This document shows, piece by piece, positions 1 through 11,746 of a stretch of DNA of 64,000 nucleotides; position 1 is the first letter of the stretch; each line of letters begins with the position of its first letter. The DNA comes from Patiria pectinifera. Taxonomy: Eukaryota > Echinodermata > Asteroidea > Valvatida > Asterinidae. The translations under genes and the position numbers were made by a program. A model generated the notes under the pieces. The model made no database searches. It had not been told where the DNA came from and saw only the letters and a list, made by a program, of their open reading frames with translations. The stretch is taken from positions 30,683,916 to 30,747,915 of the forward strand of contig CM057148.1 of assembly GCA_029964075.1 (NCBI GenBank), written 5' to 3'.

Positions 1-380
1 ACATTTCAATGTGACACAAATATAGAAAGTAATGAATGAGTCCTCAGTTCTCAGTAAAGGAAAATTATCAAAGACAACAAAAGTTTACAACCATTTGCTT
101 AAAGCTATGTTGGAAATGATAAAATAAAAGTGCTTATTTTTACACATCAAGGTAAAAAAAAATAATTGTGTTTGTTCAACGGAGACTTTAAAGTTGCAGA
201 GTGTAAAATCTGACAAAGGGTTAAAAAGTTCCCAAAATGTTAACTTTTTTTATATCTCCAGTAACCAGAGTTAAAAAAAAACGACGAACATGTCTCTGTT
301 CTTTGAAATTAATATAATCTCAGCCAGCAAGAACTTTTCCTTACCCTTTTTCACAGACGTAGCCAGCGGGGGAGAAAGAG
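1..380. other. AT-rich sequence, nothing recognised
   Basis: No coding frame, repeat or RNA signal that I can support. The sequence is AT-rich and runs into a foldback repeat at about 381. Confidence 0.5.
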
Positions 381-1045
381 GTGTATAAATGGTTACAGCC
401 CAATAGTCCGAAGGTTCGATGGTCCGAAGGTTCTTCAGTCCGAAGGGTCATTAGTCCTAAGGTTTGTTAGTCCGAAGGTCCAATAGTCTGAAGGTTCGAT
501 AATCCGAAGGTCCAATAGTCTGAAGGTTCGGTAATCCGAAGGTTCGATAATCCGAAAGGTCCATTAGTCCGAAAATAGAATAGGGTTAATTAATTCTAAG
601 TTTCGATAGTCTGAATAGACGATAGGGTTCGATAGTCCGATTCGACAATAAGGTTTGTTAGTCCGAATAGATAATAAGGTTCGATAGTCCGAATGTACGG
701 TAGGGTTCGATAGTCTGAATTGACAATAACGTTCGATAGTCCGGGTTGAGAATAAGGTTCGATAGTCCGAGTGGGCAACACGGTTCGTCAGTATGACACT
801 TTGGACTATCGGTCCTTATTGTCGATTCAAACTTTCGGACCTTATTGTCGATTTGGACTATTGGGCCTTATTGCTGATTCGGACTATCGGACTTATAGTC
901 TTTTCGGACTATCGAACTTTATTTTTAACCTTCGGAATAATGAACTTTCGGACTATTGAACCTTATTTTCGTTTCGGAATAATGAACTTTCGGACTATTG
1001 AACCTTATTTTCGTTTCGGACTATTTAACCTTCTAGTCCGGCAGC
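381..1045. repeat. Foldback element built of TCCGAAGGTTCGAT-like units
   Basis: From 400 to about 780 the sequence repeats short units of the type AGTCCGAAGGTTCGAT. From about 790 to 1030 the same units appear as their reverse complement (TTCGGACTATCGAACC), so the whole stretch can fold back on itself. The outer edge reads TTACAGCCCAATAGTCCGAA. An inverted relative lies at 39370-39740, where the shared edge reads GGGCTGTAACCCC, and a fragment lies at 5915-6110. Open frames in this block are by-products of the repeat. No transposase is visible, so it is probably a non-autonomous foldback/MITE family. Confidence 0.75.
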
Positions 1046-3180
1046 CAGGGAGGGTGGTTGAACCATGTTTTGTTGGATATATAAATTGTTTTCTGCATAT
1101 TCTAGTCACGGGGCCATATTTTTGAAGAATTTGAATGATGATGACCTTATCTGGGTTGGGAAATGTTTTATATCGATTATTTATGTTTTTATTGATATTT
1201 TATCAATACAATACGGTATATGCACGGTTCAAACAAACCAAAAACTAACAAATGTTGATATAGATGTCCAAGATTTTCCTGTTTAGATGCATAAAACATA
1301 ATAGCCTTTACAAAACTGATGAATTGATTAAGGTGTGGTGAGGGTGGGGCCTAGGGCGTGGCTAGGGGGCGTTGCTAGGGCATAAACAGGTCCAAATCGA
1401 TTTCAACATTGTAAACTCACAGAAGTGAGGTACGAATTTGTAATGTTGACATTTTCAAGTCCATTACATGTAATATTAAGCATGACTTGTTGAGAAATGA
1501 TGTAGGAGCTACAATGGTGGTGTGGCTACAGGATAATAAGTGTTGTTTCAAAGCTACCTGACAAAAACTATCAGATTAAATATTAGAATTGCCATAATCA
1601 TGTTGCGTGTTAACTTCTTAAGACCAATTATTATGATTGGACTGATATGGGCTGTTGAGGTATTAACATTCTGTTTTTTTTATGGTTTAATTGTTGGGGG
1701 GGGGGCAACTATTTAGCTTTAATAAAGTAATTGGATGGAATGTTCACTAGAATGTTTAGTATTTATTGAAATGTTTTCCAGTCACAGTACAATATGATAA
1801 GAAGCATGGTTTTTAGTGCAGCATTTAATAATAAATCTGTCCTGGTGAGTATGCTTGAATACATTACTTCACCACTCCAAAGGTTTTTTAAACATTTAAA
1901 CTAAATATTTCTCTTATCACAGGAATGTCCTTCAAAATGCAAAGAATGTTTGACCGACCAACTGACCCTTTAAATTGCCATGAACAAAACAGAACCTATA
2001 ATCATTGTCTTAAATAATGCAAGCTAAAATATTCGAACCTGTTTGTGTTTGTTTTCATGTGCTTATTAGGAACGGGCGTAATCATACATGTCGCCTCTAC
2101 ATGTTAGGTTCAATGGAATAGAGTTTGGCCACCACCATGTTGATACTAGTAACTTGTTGAAAAGTTCCAAAGTCATTCCAAGGAAGTTGCTGCCCTGAGT
2201 TAGGGTTTATGAAGGGGGAGGAAAGTGGGATTTGCTATTATAATCAACAGGGCTGTTCCTAATTTTTTTTTACCTTTTATGGGTTTTCAAGAAAATATTT
2301 ACAAGGTTTTTTACGTGAACTTGAGTGGTGCGGTACACAAATATTATTAATGATTGATTCAGTCCGCCAGTATGTTGTATGAAAAATACATGTCCCTAAC
2401 AAGCACTGAAGCAGCAAGACTCAGCCGCTGACAAAAATACAAAGGCAGGTCGAAATACCTGCACTATTTGAAATTTGTCTGACAAATATTTTCAGCAATC
2501 AAGGCAACACAGCATGTTGTTCTTACCAAACTCTGGCCAATAAGAAAGACAAACTGAAATACGCCTGTCACTACTCCACTGACACTACTGCCTACACAGC
2601 CACCAATGCCACACCGCATGACCACAGCAACATGAGCAAAGAAATGTAAAAATAAAAACTGCACCAATTCACCTTTTGAGCAGAATATGTCTTCAACCTG
2701 ACAGGCACGATCCTACTCAAATAACAATTGGGTCACTATCTCATATATTTAACATACAAAACTTGGCAAAATGTTCCCACCAAAGCAACAGCATCATTCA
2801 CAGACTTGTGATTCTCACACTCGATCAGCACATGTCCTAGTGTTTACATGTGTTGTACCGTGACCCATACAATACTACATAGCACACACTGTACCAGATA
2901 GCACCAGACTGATCAGGTTGGTGCTCTTTCACAACTTTAAATTTGAAAAATGTGTATTTCTCACAAAATAAATATGCTTTAAAAGTTTTAAGACACTAAC
3001 AAATAATTAATTTACTTTCACATTTTTATTTGTGCAATTTAATAGGGTTTTAGTGTAAAACAACTTTAAAAAAAAAATAGAAAGAATAAACAGCGCCGCC
3101 AACAGTTGTAAAATGTTCCACAACTCATAGATTTCTAAGCAAAATGTTGAAGGAAATTTTCACTTCTATCTCAAAATGCC
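1046..3180. other. Intergenic DNA, no gene recognised
   Basis: No conserved coding frame is visible. There is a short G-rich patch of GGGCGTGGC-like repeats around 1330-1380 and several homopolymer runs. The short open frames at 1065-1286 and 2464-2667 resemble no family I know and show ordinary background composition. Confidence 0.45.
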
Positions 3181-3220
3181 GAAACCTCATTGAAGGTCAT
3201 CAAGCAGGTTCTGATTCTCC

Positions 3221-3942
3221 ATGGTCTACAAAACTGGAATCTATCAAAAGCCCCCCAAATCGCCCCAGAGTCTTCGAAATCGAGGTTCAAAAAAAGACCT
3301 GAACCCACCATCAGTGAGTACGAATACCGATGTTCACAATGGCCAAGATGGCTGCCATACGTGCTCGTGTAAGAAAGACACCATCCTCATGAACACGAAG
3401 CTTGACAAGATCTTGACAACCCTGGAAACTCTCGGATTAAGAATAACTGCGGTGGAGGTTAACTGCATGAAACCACAGAAAGAGCGAGTCTACAAAACAC
3501 AGAGATTGGGGATCTTAAGAAGTCACTTTCTTACCAGGAAAAGAACCATGCCGACTCCGTTTCAAGCCTCAAGACTCAAGTCAATGGTAACCATCTGCAT
3601 ATTCGTCAGATGGAAAAACAAATCGATGACCTGCGAATTCGCAGCCAAAGAAATAACAGAATTCGTCATGGTATCCCAGAAGGATCGGAAGGGGACCTTT
3701 CCTGTGAAGAATTTGTTTCTGATTTCTTCAAGTCACACATGAAGCTTGACGACGGAGATCAGATAGAAGTTGAACGGGTCCATCGTACACCTACACACCG
3801 ATCATCAAATCAGGCTGGTAAAACTCGCCCACGACCCATTCGCTGTAAACTCCTCTGCTTCGGGGACAGACAGTACAGGCTGCAAAATCCCTCCGGAACA
3901 ATTCATATAAAGGAACAAAAATCTACATTTCCGATGACGTAA
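3221..3942 (+). pseudogene. LINE ORF1 (RNA-binding chaperone type), frameshifted
   Basis: Two overlapping frames form a decayed ORF1 protein of a non-LTR retrotransposon. The first (from 3221) gives a coiled-coil-like stretch, LNTKLDKILTTLETLG-like, after a Cys-containing start. The second (3610-3942) gives an RRM-like core with NNRIRHGIPEG, then EVERVHRT and RPRPIRCKLL, the spacing typical of L1/L2-type ORF1 proteins that coat the LINE RNA. A frameshift near 3600 separates the parts. Endonuclease and RT remains follow on the same strand (4384-5910), so both probably belong to one LINE copy. It cannot make an intact protein. Confidence 0.65.
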
Positions 3943-4383
3943 GTAATGATGGCCGGAATGCACGCAAGCAGCTACGAGAATACAACCGAGGCAACACCCG
4001 GGTGCAGTTTGCGCACATTCCATGGTCGGTTCCACCTGTCATTACTTACAAGCTACACACCGGTGCATTCAAGACCTTTCATCCTGGAGATCCAAGTCTT
4101 CCACAATCCTCCTGAGATCATCAGCCATGTGTAAATCTAGTCTTCATTCATTAAGAATCCTGTTTGTTTTTGTGTTCTTTTTGTGTGTGATCAGACCAAT
4201 TAAACGAAGCTACCACTTTAAATATGACCTTGGGATTTGATCAATTTCAACATTGTTGAACTCATTCAACAATGTCAATTTTAACATAGACCCTGATTTA
4301 AATTATAATTTTACTGAAATAATATGCGACTACTGAGATGAGAACACGTTTGTTGATTATTTTCAATCCTAATGCAAAATTAT

Positions 4384-5910
4384 TACACATCAATGCAAGA
4401 AGTTTGAAAAAAAAATGTGTGTAAAATATCACACTATCTTAACCTATCACAAAATAAGATTTCAATAATTGGAATAACTGAGATCTCCCTTAAAGATGTA
4501 AATGACCCTTTAATTTAGCCACCACACTTTAATATTGAGGGCTGTTGTAGACAAGATAAAAGGGGAGGTGGGATTGATTTATATGTAAGTGAGGATATAA
4601 CATACAAAGTCCGTTAAGATATGTGTATAAATAACCCAAATATCGAATCATGTTTTATTGAAATAGAAAATGCGCACATCAATAATGCTATTGTTGGAGT
4701 AATATATAGACCACCTGATACTTCTTGTGATGATTTTCTATCAGATCTTATTGATATCTTAGGTCTCCGGAACAATAAAAAATGTTATATTATAGGTGAC
4801 TTCAATATTAACCTGTTAAATAAAAATAATGATGATGTTGTGAATAATGTTCTCAATGTATTGGCAACCTATTCTTTTTACCCTATAATAACTAAATCTA
4901 CCAGAATTACTGATACCTGTTCTTCTTTAATGGATAATATATTTACTAATGTCTTTTCAGATCACTCGTCTGGAATCCTCATTACTGACATTAGTGATCA
5001 CTTGCCTGTGTTTTAGTTATAAATAAAACCAAATCAAAGACACACTCTCTGCCAAATTATAGACGCGACTTTTGTGATGATACTATTGAAAGATTTATTA
5101 ACGATCTCGATCAAACCGATTGGAGTTTCATTACAAACCTTGAAGATGTTAGTGTTGTGTATGATGCATTTTGGAACGTGCTCTGTGTGTATACAACCAT
5201 AATTGTCCATTACATGAAGTCAATAAACGCATCAACAAGTGTAAATCTCCCTGGTTAACAAATGGACTTTATAATTCTATCAAAAGAAAGAATGTACAAG
5301 AAGTATCGCAAGACACACTCTCTACAAGATAAATCAATTTATATGCAATTTAGAAACAAGCTAAGTGCACAAATTCGAGTGGCTAAAGTGAAGTATTTTG
5401 GTTATAAATTAAACGAAGCAAAGCACAATAGTAAAGGTACTTGGAAAATCATAAAGTCAATTCTGAATAAACGCAAACCTCAACAGACACCATCGCACTT
5501 TGTACGCGAAGATACGGAAATTTGTGGAGGCAAAAATATTTCTAATTCAATGATTATTTTGTAAACATTGGTGAGAACATTGCCAGCAAGATGCCATCAC
5601 CTGACGTTTCTTTTGATTCTTTTCTTCCCAATGGATGTCCGAGTTTCTTCTTTTTTAATCATGTTATACGCAAAAGTAAATTGTTGACATTATAAACACA
5701 CTTCCTAATGACAAGGCCCCGGGTTGGGATACAATTAGCTAGTTGTACTTAAAAAAGCCAAGTATTCTTTCCCCGTTCCACTGGCTTTAACAAATTAATT
5801 GCTTCGGGTGTCTTTCCAGATGGGCTTTAGGTTGGAAAGGTTATTCCTATATTTAAAAAAGGATGTAAAACTGATATATGTAATTCCAGCCAAATTACAG
5901 TATTATTAGT
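4384..5910 (+). pseudogene. LINE ORF2 remnant: endonuclease, linker and start of RT
   Basis: The endonuclease/exonuclease/phosphatase-type domain begins near 4384 with LHINARSLKK. It continues through a broken stretch with KRGGGIDLYVSEDITYK and then the open frame 4621-5016, which has GVIYRPPDT, YIIGDFNINLL, DNIFTN and the terminal DISDH motif. The frame 5262-5564 is the basic linker before RT (RMYKKYRKTHS, GTWKIIKSILN). At about 5693-5740 the RT entry motif NDKAPGWDTI appears, and near 5845-5890 IPIFKKGCKTDICN. Similarity then stops at a foldback repeat, so the RT catalytic core is missing. Several stops and shifts show it is dead. Best fit: the CR1/L2/Jockey group. Confidence 0.75.
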
Positions 5911-5914
5911 TCTA

Positions 5915-6110
5915 TCGAAATTCGGACTATGGAACCTTGGGATAAATGAACCTTCGGGCTAATGAACCTTCGGATTAATGAAATGTTCGGATTAACCTTA
6001 TTTCATTTTCGGCCTAACGAACCCCTTCCTATTGAAATTTTGTGCATGCGGAATATTGAACCTTCGGACTAAAGAACCTTTGGAAATTTCGGTCCTTCAG
6101 ACGATCGGTC
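5915..6110. repeat. Fragment of the TTCGGACTA foldback family
   Basis: Repeats of TTCGGACTA, GAACCTTCGG and related words match the units seen at 381-1045 and 39370-39740. It lies directly after the broken RT segment of the LINE, which suggests that it inserted into the LINE or replaced its 3' part. Confidence 0.6.
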
Positions 6111-7340
6111 GGCCCCCGTATAATCCCCTCCCCATTTTTTTGTAAAGACTGCTTTTTTCCATTCAAATGCCCTTTTTCAACGTGCTTTCCACCCCCCCCC
6201 CACCCCCAATATTTTGTAAAGAGTGCCCTTTTTGTTAAGAAGTGCCCTTTTTCTTCACAAGTGCCCTTGTTTAAAAAGATGTGGTGCCTTTTATGTGGCA
6301 TCTGCCGCTTTGGGTGCCTTGTACTGAATTTCGCACATGTATCGCCCTGAAAAGCACCATATATTGGTCGTTGAGTGTTATCATCACAACTAAATGAGTG
6401 ATTTTGACTCGGGTTCGACTTTTTTTTCAAAATTATTCTCAGAGAAGCATGTTGTAGAAAACTTATTGACAATAGACAAGAAAAAGTAATAAGCAGTGGG
6501 TTTAGATCTCTTGATTCATTCAAGAGCAAACATTGCAATTAAATTATATAAAAGGCTACAAACAATATCTAATAATCGCATCTTGCAGCTGGTTAATGCA
6601 TTTTGCCATGCCATCGGCAGTGAGATGGCATCCATTTACCCGTAATTTACCTGTCTCTGCTGATACAGCAGACTGTCGGACCTTGATGAGCAAGGATGCG
6701 GTTTAGGCACCTGTTAAACCTTCTGGACCAGATGGTTGAAGGTTTCAACCGTGACCTGTCATCGCGGGTGAATGTGCGATCTGTAGATGACAGAAAGGAA
6801 GATCACCTTCTGCGGATGATTATGATGAACAACAACTGTTGGTGTTGAATCCCTATCACAAAGATCATTGGTTCCCATGTTATGCAGATTAAATGGATTC
6901 TCTCTGGGATGTTTTGCATCCCACTTAGATAATTAGCCAAGTGCCAAATATTCGGGGAAAGTGAGCCCAGGGTTTCCCTCAATCTGAACGGTGTACTGCT
7001 CGGTTCCATCGAGAAGAGATGCAACTGACTGGCCAAGTTGCTGCGCAAGTCGCGTGAGTCTTTTTTGGGGGAATGAGTGACAACAGATATAAACTTAGCG
7101 CGTCGCTGTCGTCTTCAAAAACTGCAAGGAAACGGAAAATGACGCTTTCGGTCTAAATGAAAAGCAATAATGAGCTTTCATGAAATTGTTCTGTACCTAA
7201 ATTATAACAAAGCAATGTTACACTAGCTCAACAAGTATATGAGACACGAATTTCGATTTACAAGAACAAACAACGTTCTCCCGTTCAGGGATGGCTCGGA
7301 ATCCAAATCTTGTCATAAATAAACAGGCAATCCGTTGTAG
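6111..7340. other. Intergenic DNA with poly-C and low-complexity patches
   Basis: Contains poly-C/poly-T patches near 6130-6210. A short plus-strand stretch near 6717-6760 translates to LLDQMVEGFNRDL, which faintly recalls the VERFNR region of retroviral-type integrases, but no catalytic residues or flanking domain can be found, so I do not call it. Nothing else is recognised. Confidence 0.4.
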
Positions 7341-7351
7341 AACATTATCAA

Positions 7352-7725
7352 TCAGGTAATGGGGATGGGCCATTGATCTCCACGTTTTCCTGCAAGTCGT
7401 TTTGAGCGACGTATCTCATACGGTGCAAATTTTTTTGCATTTGCCTCAGTTGGTTCTTTTTGTGATTGCGAGGACTCAGAACTACTGGAATCTGGAGTAC
7501 GGGTAGTCTCAGGAAGGCCCTGTAATGGATCACAAGATTCAGGTAAGTCGGGCTCTTTTGGGGGTCTGAAATCAACGGTTGCCGATTTATCCATTTAGCT
7601 TTTCCACATTGGCCAGTCTAACTAGATAGATGCCTTTATCAAGGTTGCGCACCACAACCACATTTGGCTTATCGCCAAAGATGTCGGTGATTTTTATGTT
7701 TACCTGCGTGAGCCAGTTGCCTTAC
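7352..7725 (-). pseudogene. Possible C-terminus of an LTR-retrotransposon polyprotein
   Basis: On the minus strand about 7725-7605 translates to a segment containing ITDIFGDKPNVVVVRN and GIYLVRLANVEKL, followed by a stop. The next frame, 7594-7352, is acidic and Ser/Pro-rich and ends with APYEIRRSKRLAGKRGDQWP. A basic RRSKRLAGK-like tail after a beta-rich segment is common at the end of integrase-containing polyproteins of Ty3-like elements. No integrase core, RT or LTR is visible, so the call rests on tail composition only. It could also be a fragment of an unrelated gene. Confidence 0.3.
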
Positions 7726-7799
7726 TGTAGTATATTCCCTGGTCATTTGATATAGCGCCCTCTTGTGTCGTAATAAAAGGATTAGAGAAGTTCGGTACG

Positions 7800-8235
7800 A
7801 ATGGTCTCCCCGAGTTGTGTACACTCTCAAAAGATATGTATACAATGATTAAATAAAAATTGTTATGTAAAATAATACAAAATGTTTGCGAAATTCGCCG
7901 GGAAAAAAGTACCTCGAAAACATGTCAATTGTAAAACATATTAAATAAATAGAGCAGTCAGTTTACCTTAAATATGTAAAAACGCACTGCAATTAGGTAA
8001 AACGTACCAAAACTAGCTTAAAACGTACAAGCGGTGACGCGATGAAGCTAGCACAGCACAGCATAAGTAAAGATGGGGTACACCGTGACGACCGTAACGA
8101 AGAGGGGATATGCCGCAACTAATTACGGTCTTTGACGGTAACATTTTCTAAAGCTTTTGTACTGTTTATATCGTCCCCAAGCCCCAGAAATGCCTGGACA
8201 ATATGTACGATAAAAACCCCAGGATATTCTTGATA
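7800..8235. other. Intergenic DNA, nothing recognised
   Basis: AT-rich sequence without a supported frame or repeat. Confidence 0.4.
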
Positions 8236-8239
8236 TGAG

Positions 8240-8530
8240 CAGTGTAAACTCGGCCAATGCGCGTATTTACAACTCGTTCGTGAACAAACTCGTACGCCAG
8301 CAAACTCGTATGCGGGCCAAAATTAGCCAATTTAAAGAAATTGAACGAAACACCGTTCCCAGTACAAAATCAAGAATCGTCGACTACATATAGTTTTGTA
8401 CACGAGTTTAATTCTGTGTACGAGTTGGACCGCGTACGAAGTTGTCCTCGTACGAGTTTTCATGTGTACGAGTTTGTCGCCTACGAGTTGGTTCGCAAAC
8501 TCGCCGTGGCCGAGCTGTGGGCCATGGGTT
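8240..8530. repeat. MITE-like block with GTACGAGTTT / AAACTCGTAC arms
   Basis: The left part (8270-8315) repeats AAACTCGTAC-like words and the right part (8395-8500) repeats the reverse complement GTACGAGTTT many times. The outer ends read AACTCGGCCAA and TGGCCGAGC. This makes an imperfect foldback of about 290 bp. The open frames across it are by-products of the palindrome. Confidence 0.55.
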
Positions 8531-8574
8531 AGTATCTTGTAGTGTTGTATCATATCTTGCAAAGTGTCGTAGCA

Positions 8575-11410
8575 CTGGGCAGAGGGAGGTTAACTAGCAG
8601 TTCATATTTCACGTAAAAACAAAAGCGAAAATTAAAAATCTCTTTGAGAGCCAAATGCGTGATATTCAATCAAGTTAGGCTCCATTCTTCTTATATTTCC
8701 AAAGCAATCACAAGAGAGTAGGGCCCTATGTGTAATCCAGTATACCTCACGTGTTTCGAAAACGTTTGAAGTTGGACTTTGGCTGATGTAAAAATAGGTT
8801 TCCAAGCAACAGTGTTGACATTTTGTTGTTCAAATAGACCACATATTTTATTTTTTTTAATCGTACTTCTAGGTTCAAAATTCAGCGTTGGATGAAAAGG
8901 AAAGATAACCACTGATATTGTGGGGTGACAAAAAATCTGTATTTATTTATACAAACAGTGAGTCACGAAATGTAAATTCTCGGTAAATAAGTTGAATAAA
9001 ATTGTATGACAGTAACACCATTCGTATTACTATAACAATCATGCTCTGTCTATTTTCCACGATTATTTTAATATATAGGGTAACCAATCAATCTGAAGTT
9101 AAAATATTGAAAGATTTTACTCCAATGGTCTTTCAGAGCTGTTTGCAAAAGTAAATGGCCATAATCACATTAAACCTTCAACCTACTACGAAAAACCGAA
9201 TGTGTGTAATGCAAAAATGATTCTAAATTTGCTTTATTTAATTATTAATGACATTAATTCCAGGTTTTTTATTATAATTTTTTTCATATCGGACTGTTAT
9301 TTGTTTCCACACTTATTTAACTAGTATTTATCGCAGGCCTACCGACCTTCATTTGATTTCACAGGAATACGGCTAAATTAGTATTTTAAATATGACATTA
9401 TTACTTAATATCAATATGAAATATCCTTATAAGTATTACGTTTTTTTTCTTTCTCGAAGGTACACAATAACTGTGTTTAAGATACTAACATATGTTGTGT
9501 CCCATGTTTGCTCGTCCCAGAGGAGGCCAGCCTAACTGTTGTCCCTGACTGACCAACTGACTGACTGGCTGACTCCCCGAATGACTGAGTGACTGACTGA
9601 CTATATCACAATTGAATTCGACTGGTTGCATTTTTCCCTGTCACTTGCTATACGAGGCTTGTCTTTTCGTATGCGTTTGATATCATGTACACCACGTGCT
9701 TTAGTCTGGCAAAGCATGTTCCAAATACTTTAAGATACATGTTTTGGCAATTAGTCAATTCGCATTTGCAGTTTTTGTACTTCCTAAAACTAAAACTTGT
9801 TCTACGACATATATTAGCCACTTGTCATCTTCTTAATTTACGTTTATGAGCTTAAGGATCAGGTTTGATTATGTTTTCTCAAAGATTTGTATTAATTTAT
9901 ATGTTTGTTTGTGCAAAGTACAAACGAACATTAAGTGTTAGTTGTAAAACGGCGAAGAATATATTATGAAGTTTGTTTTAGACACTTTCTGAAAAAAGAA
10001 GAAAGTTTATATTCATCCAATGTATCACCTTTAACCCCTATTATTTCAGGTTCTCATACAGAATACCATATTTTTACATTCGCTAGGTTGCAAATTACAT
10101 TACATTATTGTTAAAATACGGCAAAGGTAAGCAATAATAAGGGTTGGCGATAGTTATGGGGCCCGAAAGGGCTTACTTCGGCATGCAAGTTCGTTTTTAT
10201 TTCATGTAATAGTGTAAATTCCTTTATACTCGTGTGACTAACACAAATTAAACAGCATAGTGAAAAGAAATACCACAACGTGTGTACTGTGTCTGGGTAC
10301 AGCCATTAATGTCGCCCGGCCGTGTCTGCCCGTCAGACGCAATTTGAGAAAAAAGGACACAAATACATATTCAGCAGATTACCAAGGTGTCGGTCACACT
10401 GGCAGCGTAAACGTACACAGGGGCAGAAAAGTTGAAATGGGGAGGCAACATTGTTGAGTTTCTTGCACTACCCGGTGAACAGAACAAGGTTATAAGGAAC
10501 CATTTAGAAGGTCCCAACCGAAGTACCTTGACCCCATAATCGAAAAGGATATTTCAGAACTTATGGTGAAGTTGGCTCGAGAAGAAATGTCATCAGTTGA
10601 CGCACTGGAAGCAGTTCTGCATCATCGTTGACGAATCTAAGGACATTTTATGCAACCGAATAAAAGCTCCATTATAGTGTTGGTGAGATAAATGTTTACA
10701 ACATCTATCAAGAGTTCCTTGCATTTTCCAAGAGTTCAATGCTAGATGTGTGAAAGACAGGATGGATGAAGGGCAGATGGAGTGTGGAATAAACTCGAAC
10801 AATTGTTAGGGCAGATTTAAAGCTATTCGGAGTCGATGAAGGTGTACAGAGGTTGTTCAGAGAACAGTTCGCCCAATAGGCAGTATCTACTGTCTCAACC
10901 TCATTTTATAGTGCATAGGTGTGTATAGTAGATACAGTGTTGGGTGTGAAAGACTAGCCGGATCTTTATCCTGTTCACTGAACAAGTTTTTGTGTTTATG
11001 TCTTCCCATAGGCTACACCTGATGAAATATTGATGAAAGCTATGGAAACTCAGATACACCTAAGTGAGACCAGTATATAGAGTGTCAAGCCCTGTTGGCT
11101 ACTTCGCGGTCAGGTATTACAGCAAGATGACTTTACTACGTTGTACTATCCTGTGATAAACTCTGGATCTAGTTGCTGAAACAAAACTGCTAAAGAAATC
11201 AATAGCAGCACTGGATCCACATATCTCTTGCGTACTCGGATTTCGGACAACTAACAATAACATTTGTTGATGTTGACCTGTGTCGGGCAAAGAGACCCGC
11301 TGAGTCTAAAACAGAATAGTGGATCAACTAATGGAATTCGTGATCGACTAGGAGAGTTATTAAGCCCCTTCAAAGATGCATTCATTAACCCTGCTACTCT
11401 AAGTTTTGCC
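8575..11410 (+). mobile_element. hAT-like DNA transposon fossil, copy 1
   Basis: The copy starts with GGGAGGTTAACTAGCAGTTC and is collinear with copies starting near 40496 and 58346. Shared landmarks are the CCAAATGCGT stretch, a GACTGACTGACT-rich patch (9540-9602) and the CTTTAGTCTGGC box. The 3' half carries broken transposase remains (see 10260-10640). Similarity to copy 3 runs to about 11400 (CTTCAAAGATGC). Terminal inverted repeats and target duplications were not resolved. Confidence 0.65.
10260..10640 (+). pseudogene. Broken hAT/DUF4371-type transposase remnant
   Basis: In shifting frames the stretch 10455-10640 reads LPGEQNKVIRNHLEGPNR and ends with IIVDESKDI. This is the order found in hAT-related DUF4371/ZMYM1-like proteins, where a 'hold-out' segment is followed by the DES/DET.D catalytic-domain start. 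The better preserved sister frame is at 60361-60624. Multiple shifts and stops make it non-functional. Confidence 0.55.
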
Positions 11411-11699
11411 TTTTAATAAGAGAAACTAATCTTCATGGGACGCTTCTAGAGCGAGTAAGCCGTTCATCCTTTTAATGGTGTTCTACCTTCAAAATAATAA
11501 AGCTTGTTCAAAAACACCTTGACAAACAACTATTGTCTAACAAATTGGTCTTGTTTTAAATCAAAGCTTTCAAAAACATGATTAAAAAGCAGGGTTTCGA
11601 AGATTGTTGGTTCCTACTTGATTTGTACAACTTGCTACTATGTAGGCCTACATAAAGACTGCGAGAAACTTATTCCTTTTTCCTTTCCTGTACTATGTT
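11410..11699. other. Spacer between hAT-like copy 1 and the Ig-NACHT gene
   Basis: No gene or repeat is recognised. It lies beyond the poly(A) signal of the minus-strand Ig-NACHT gene. Confidence 0.4.
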
Positions 11700-11705
11700 T
11701 TTATT
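11700..11705 (-). terminator. Poly(A) signal AATAAA of the Ig-NACHT gene
   Basis: The minus strand reads AATAAA about 42 bases after the TGA stop of the NACHT exon, a normal spacing for a short 3' UTR. Confidence 0.6.
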
Positions 11706-11746
11706 ATTATTTAAAAACTGGCTCTTTCTTATGTCCTTCACCGATT

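Noticed and set aside
6717..6770. Integrase fragment (LLDQMVEGFNRDL)
   Set aside because: Only a few residues resemble the VERFNR region and no catalytic residues or neighbours support it.
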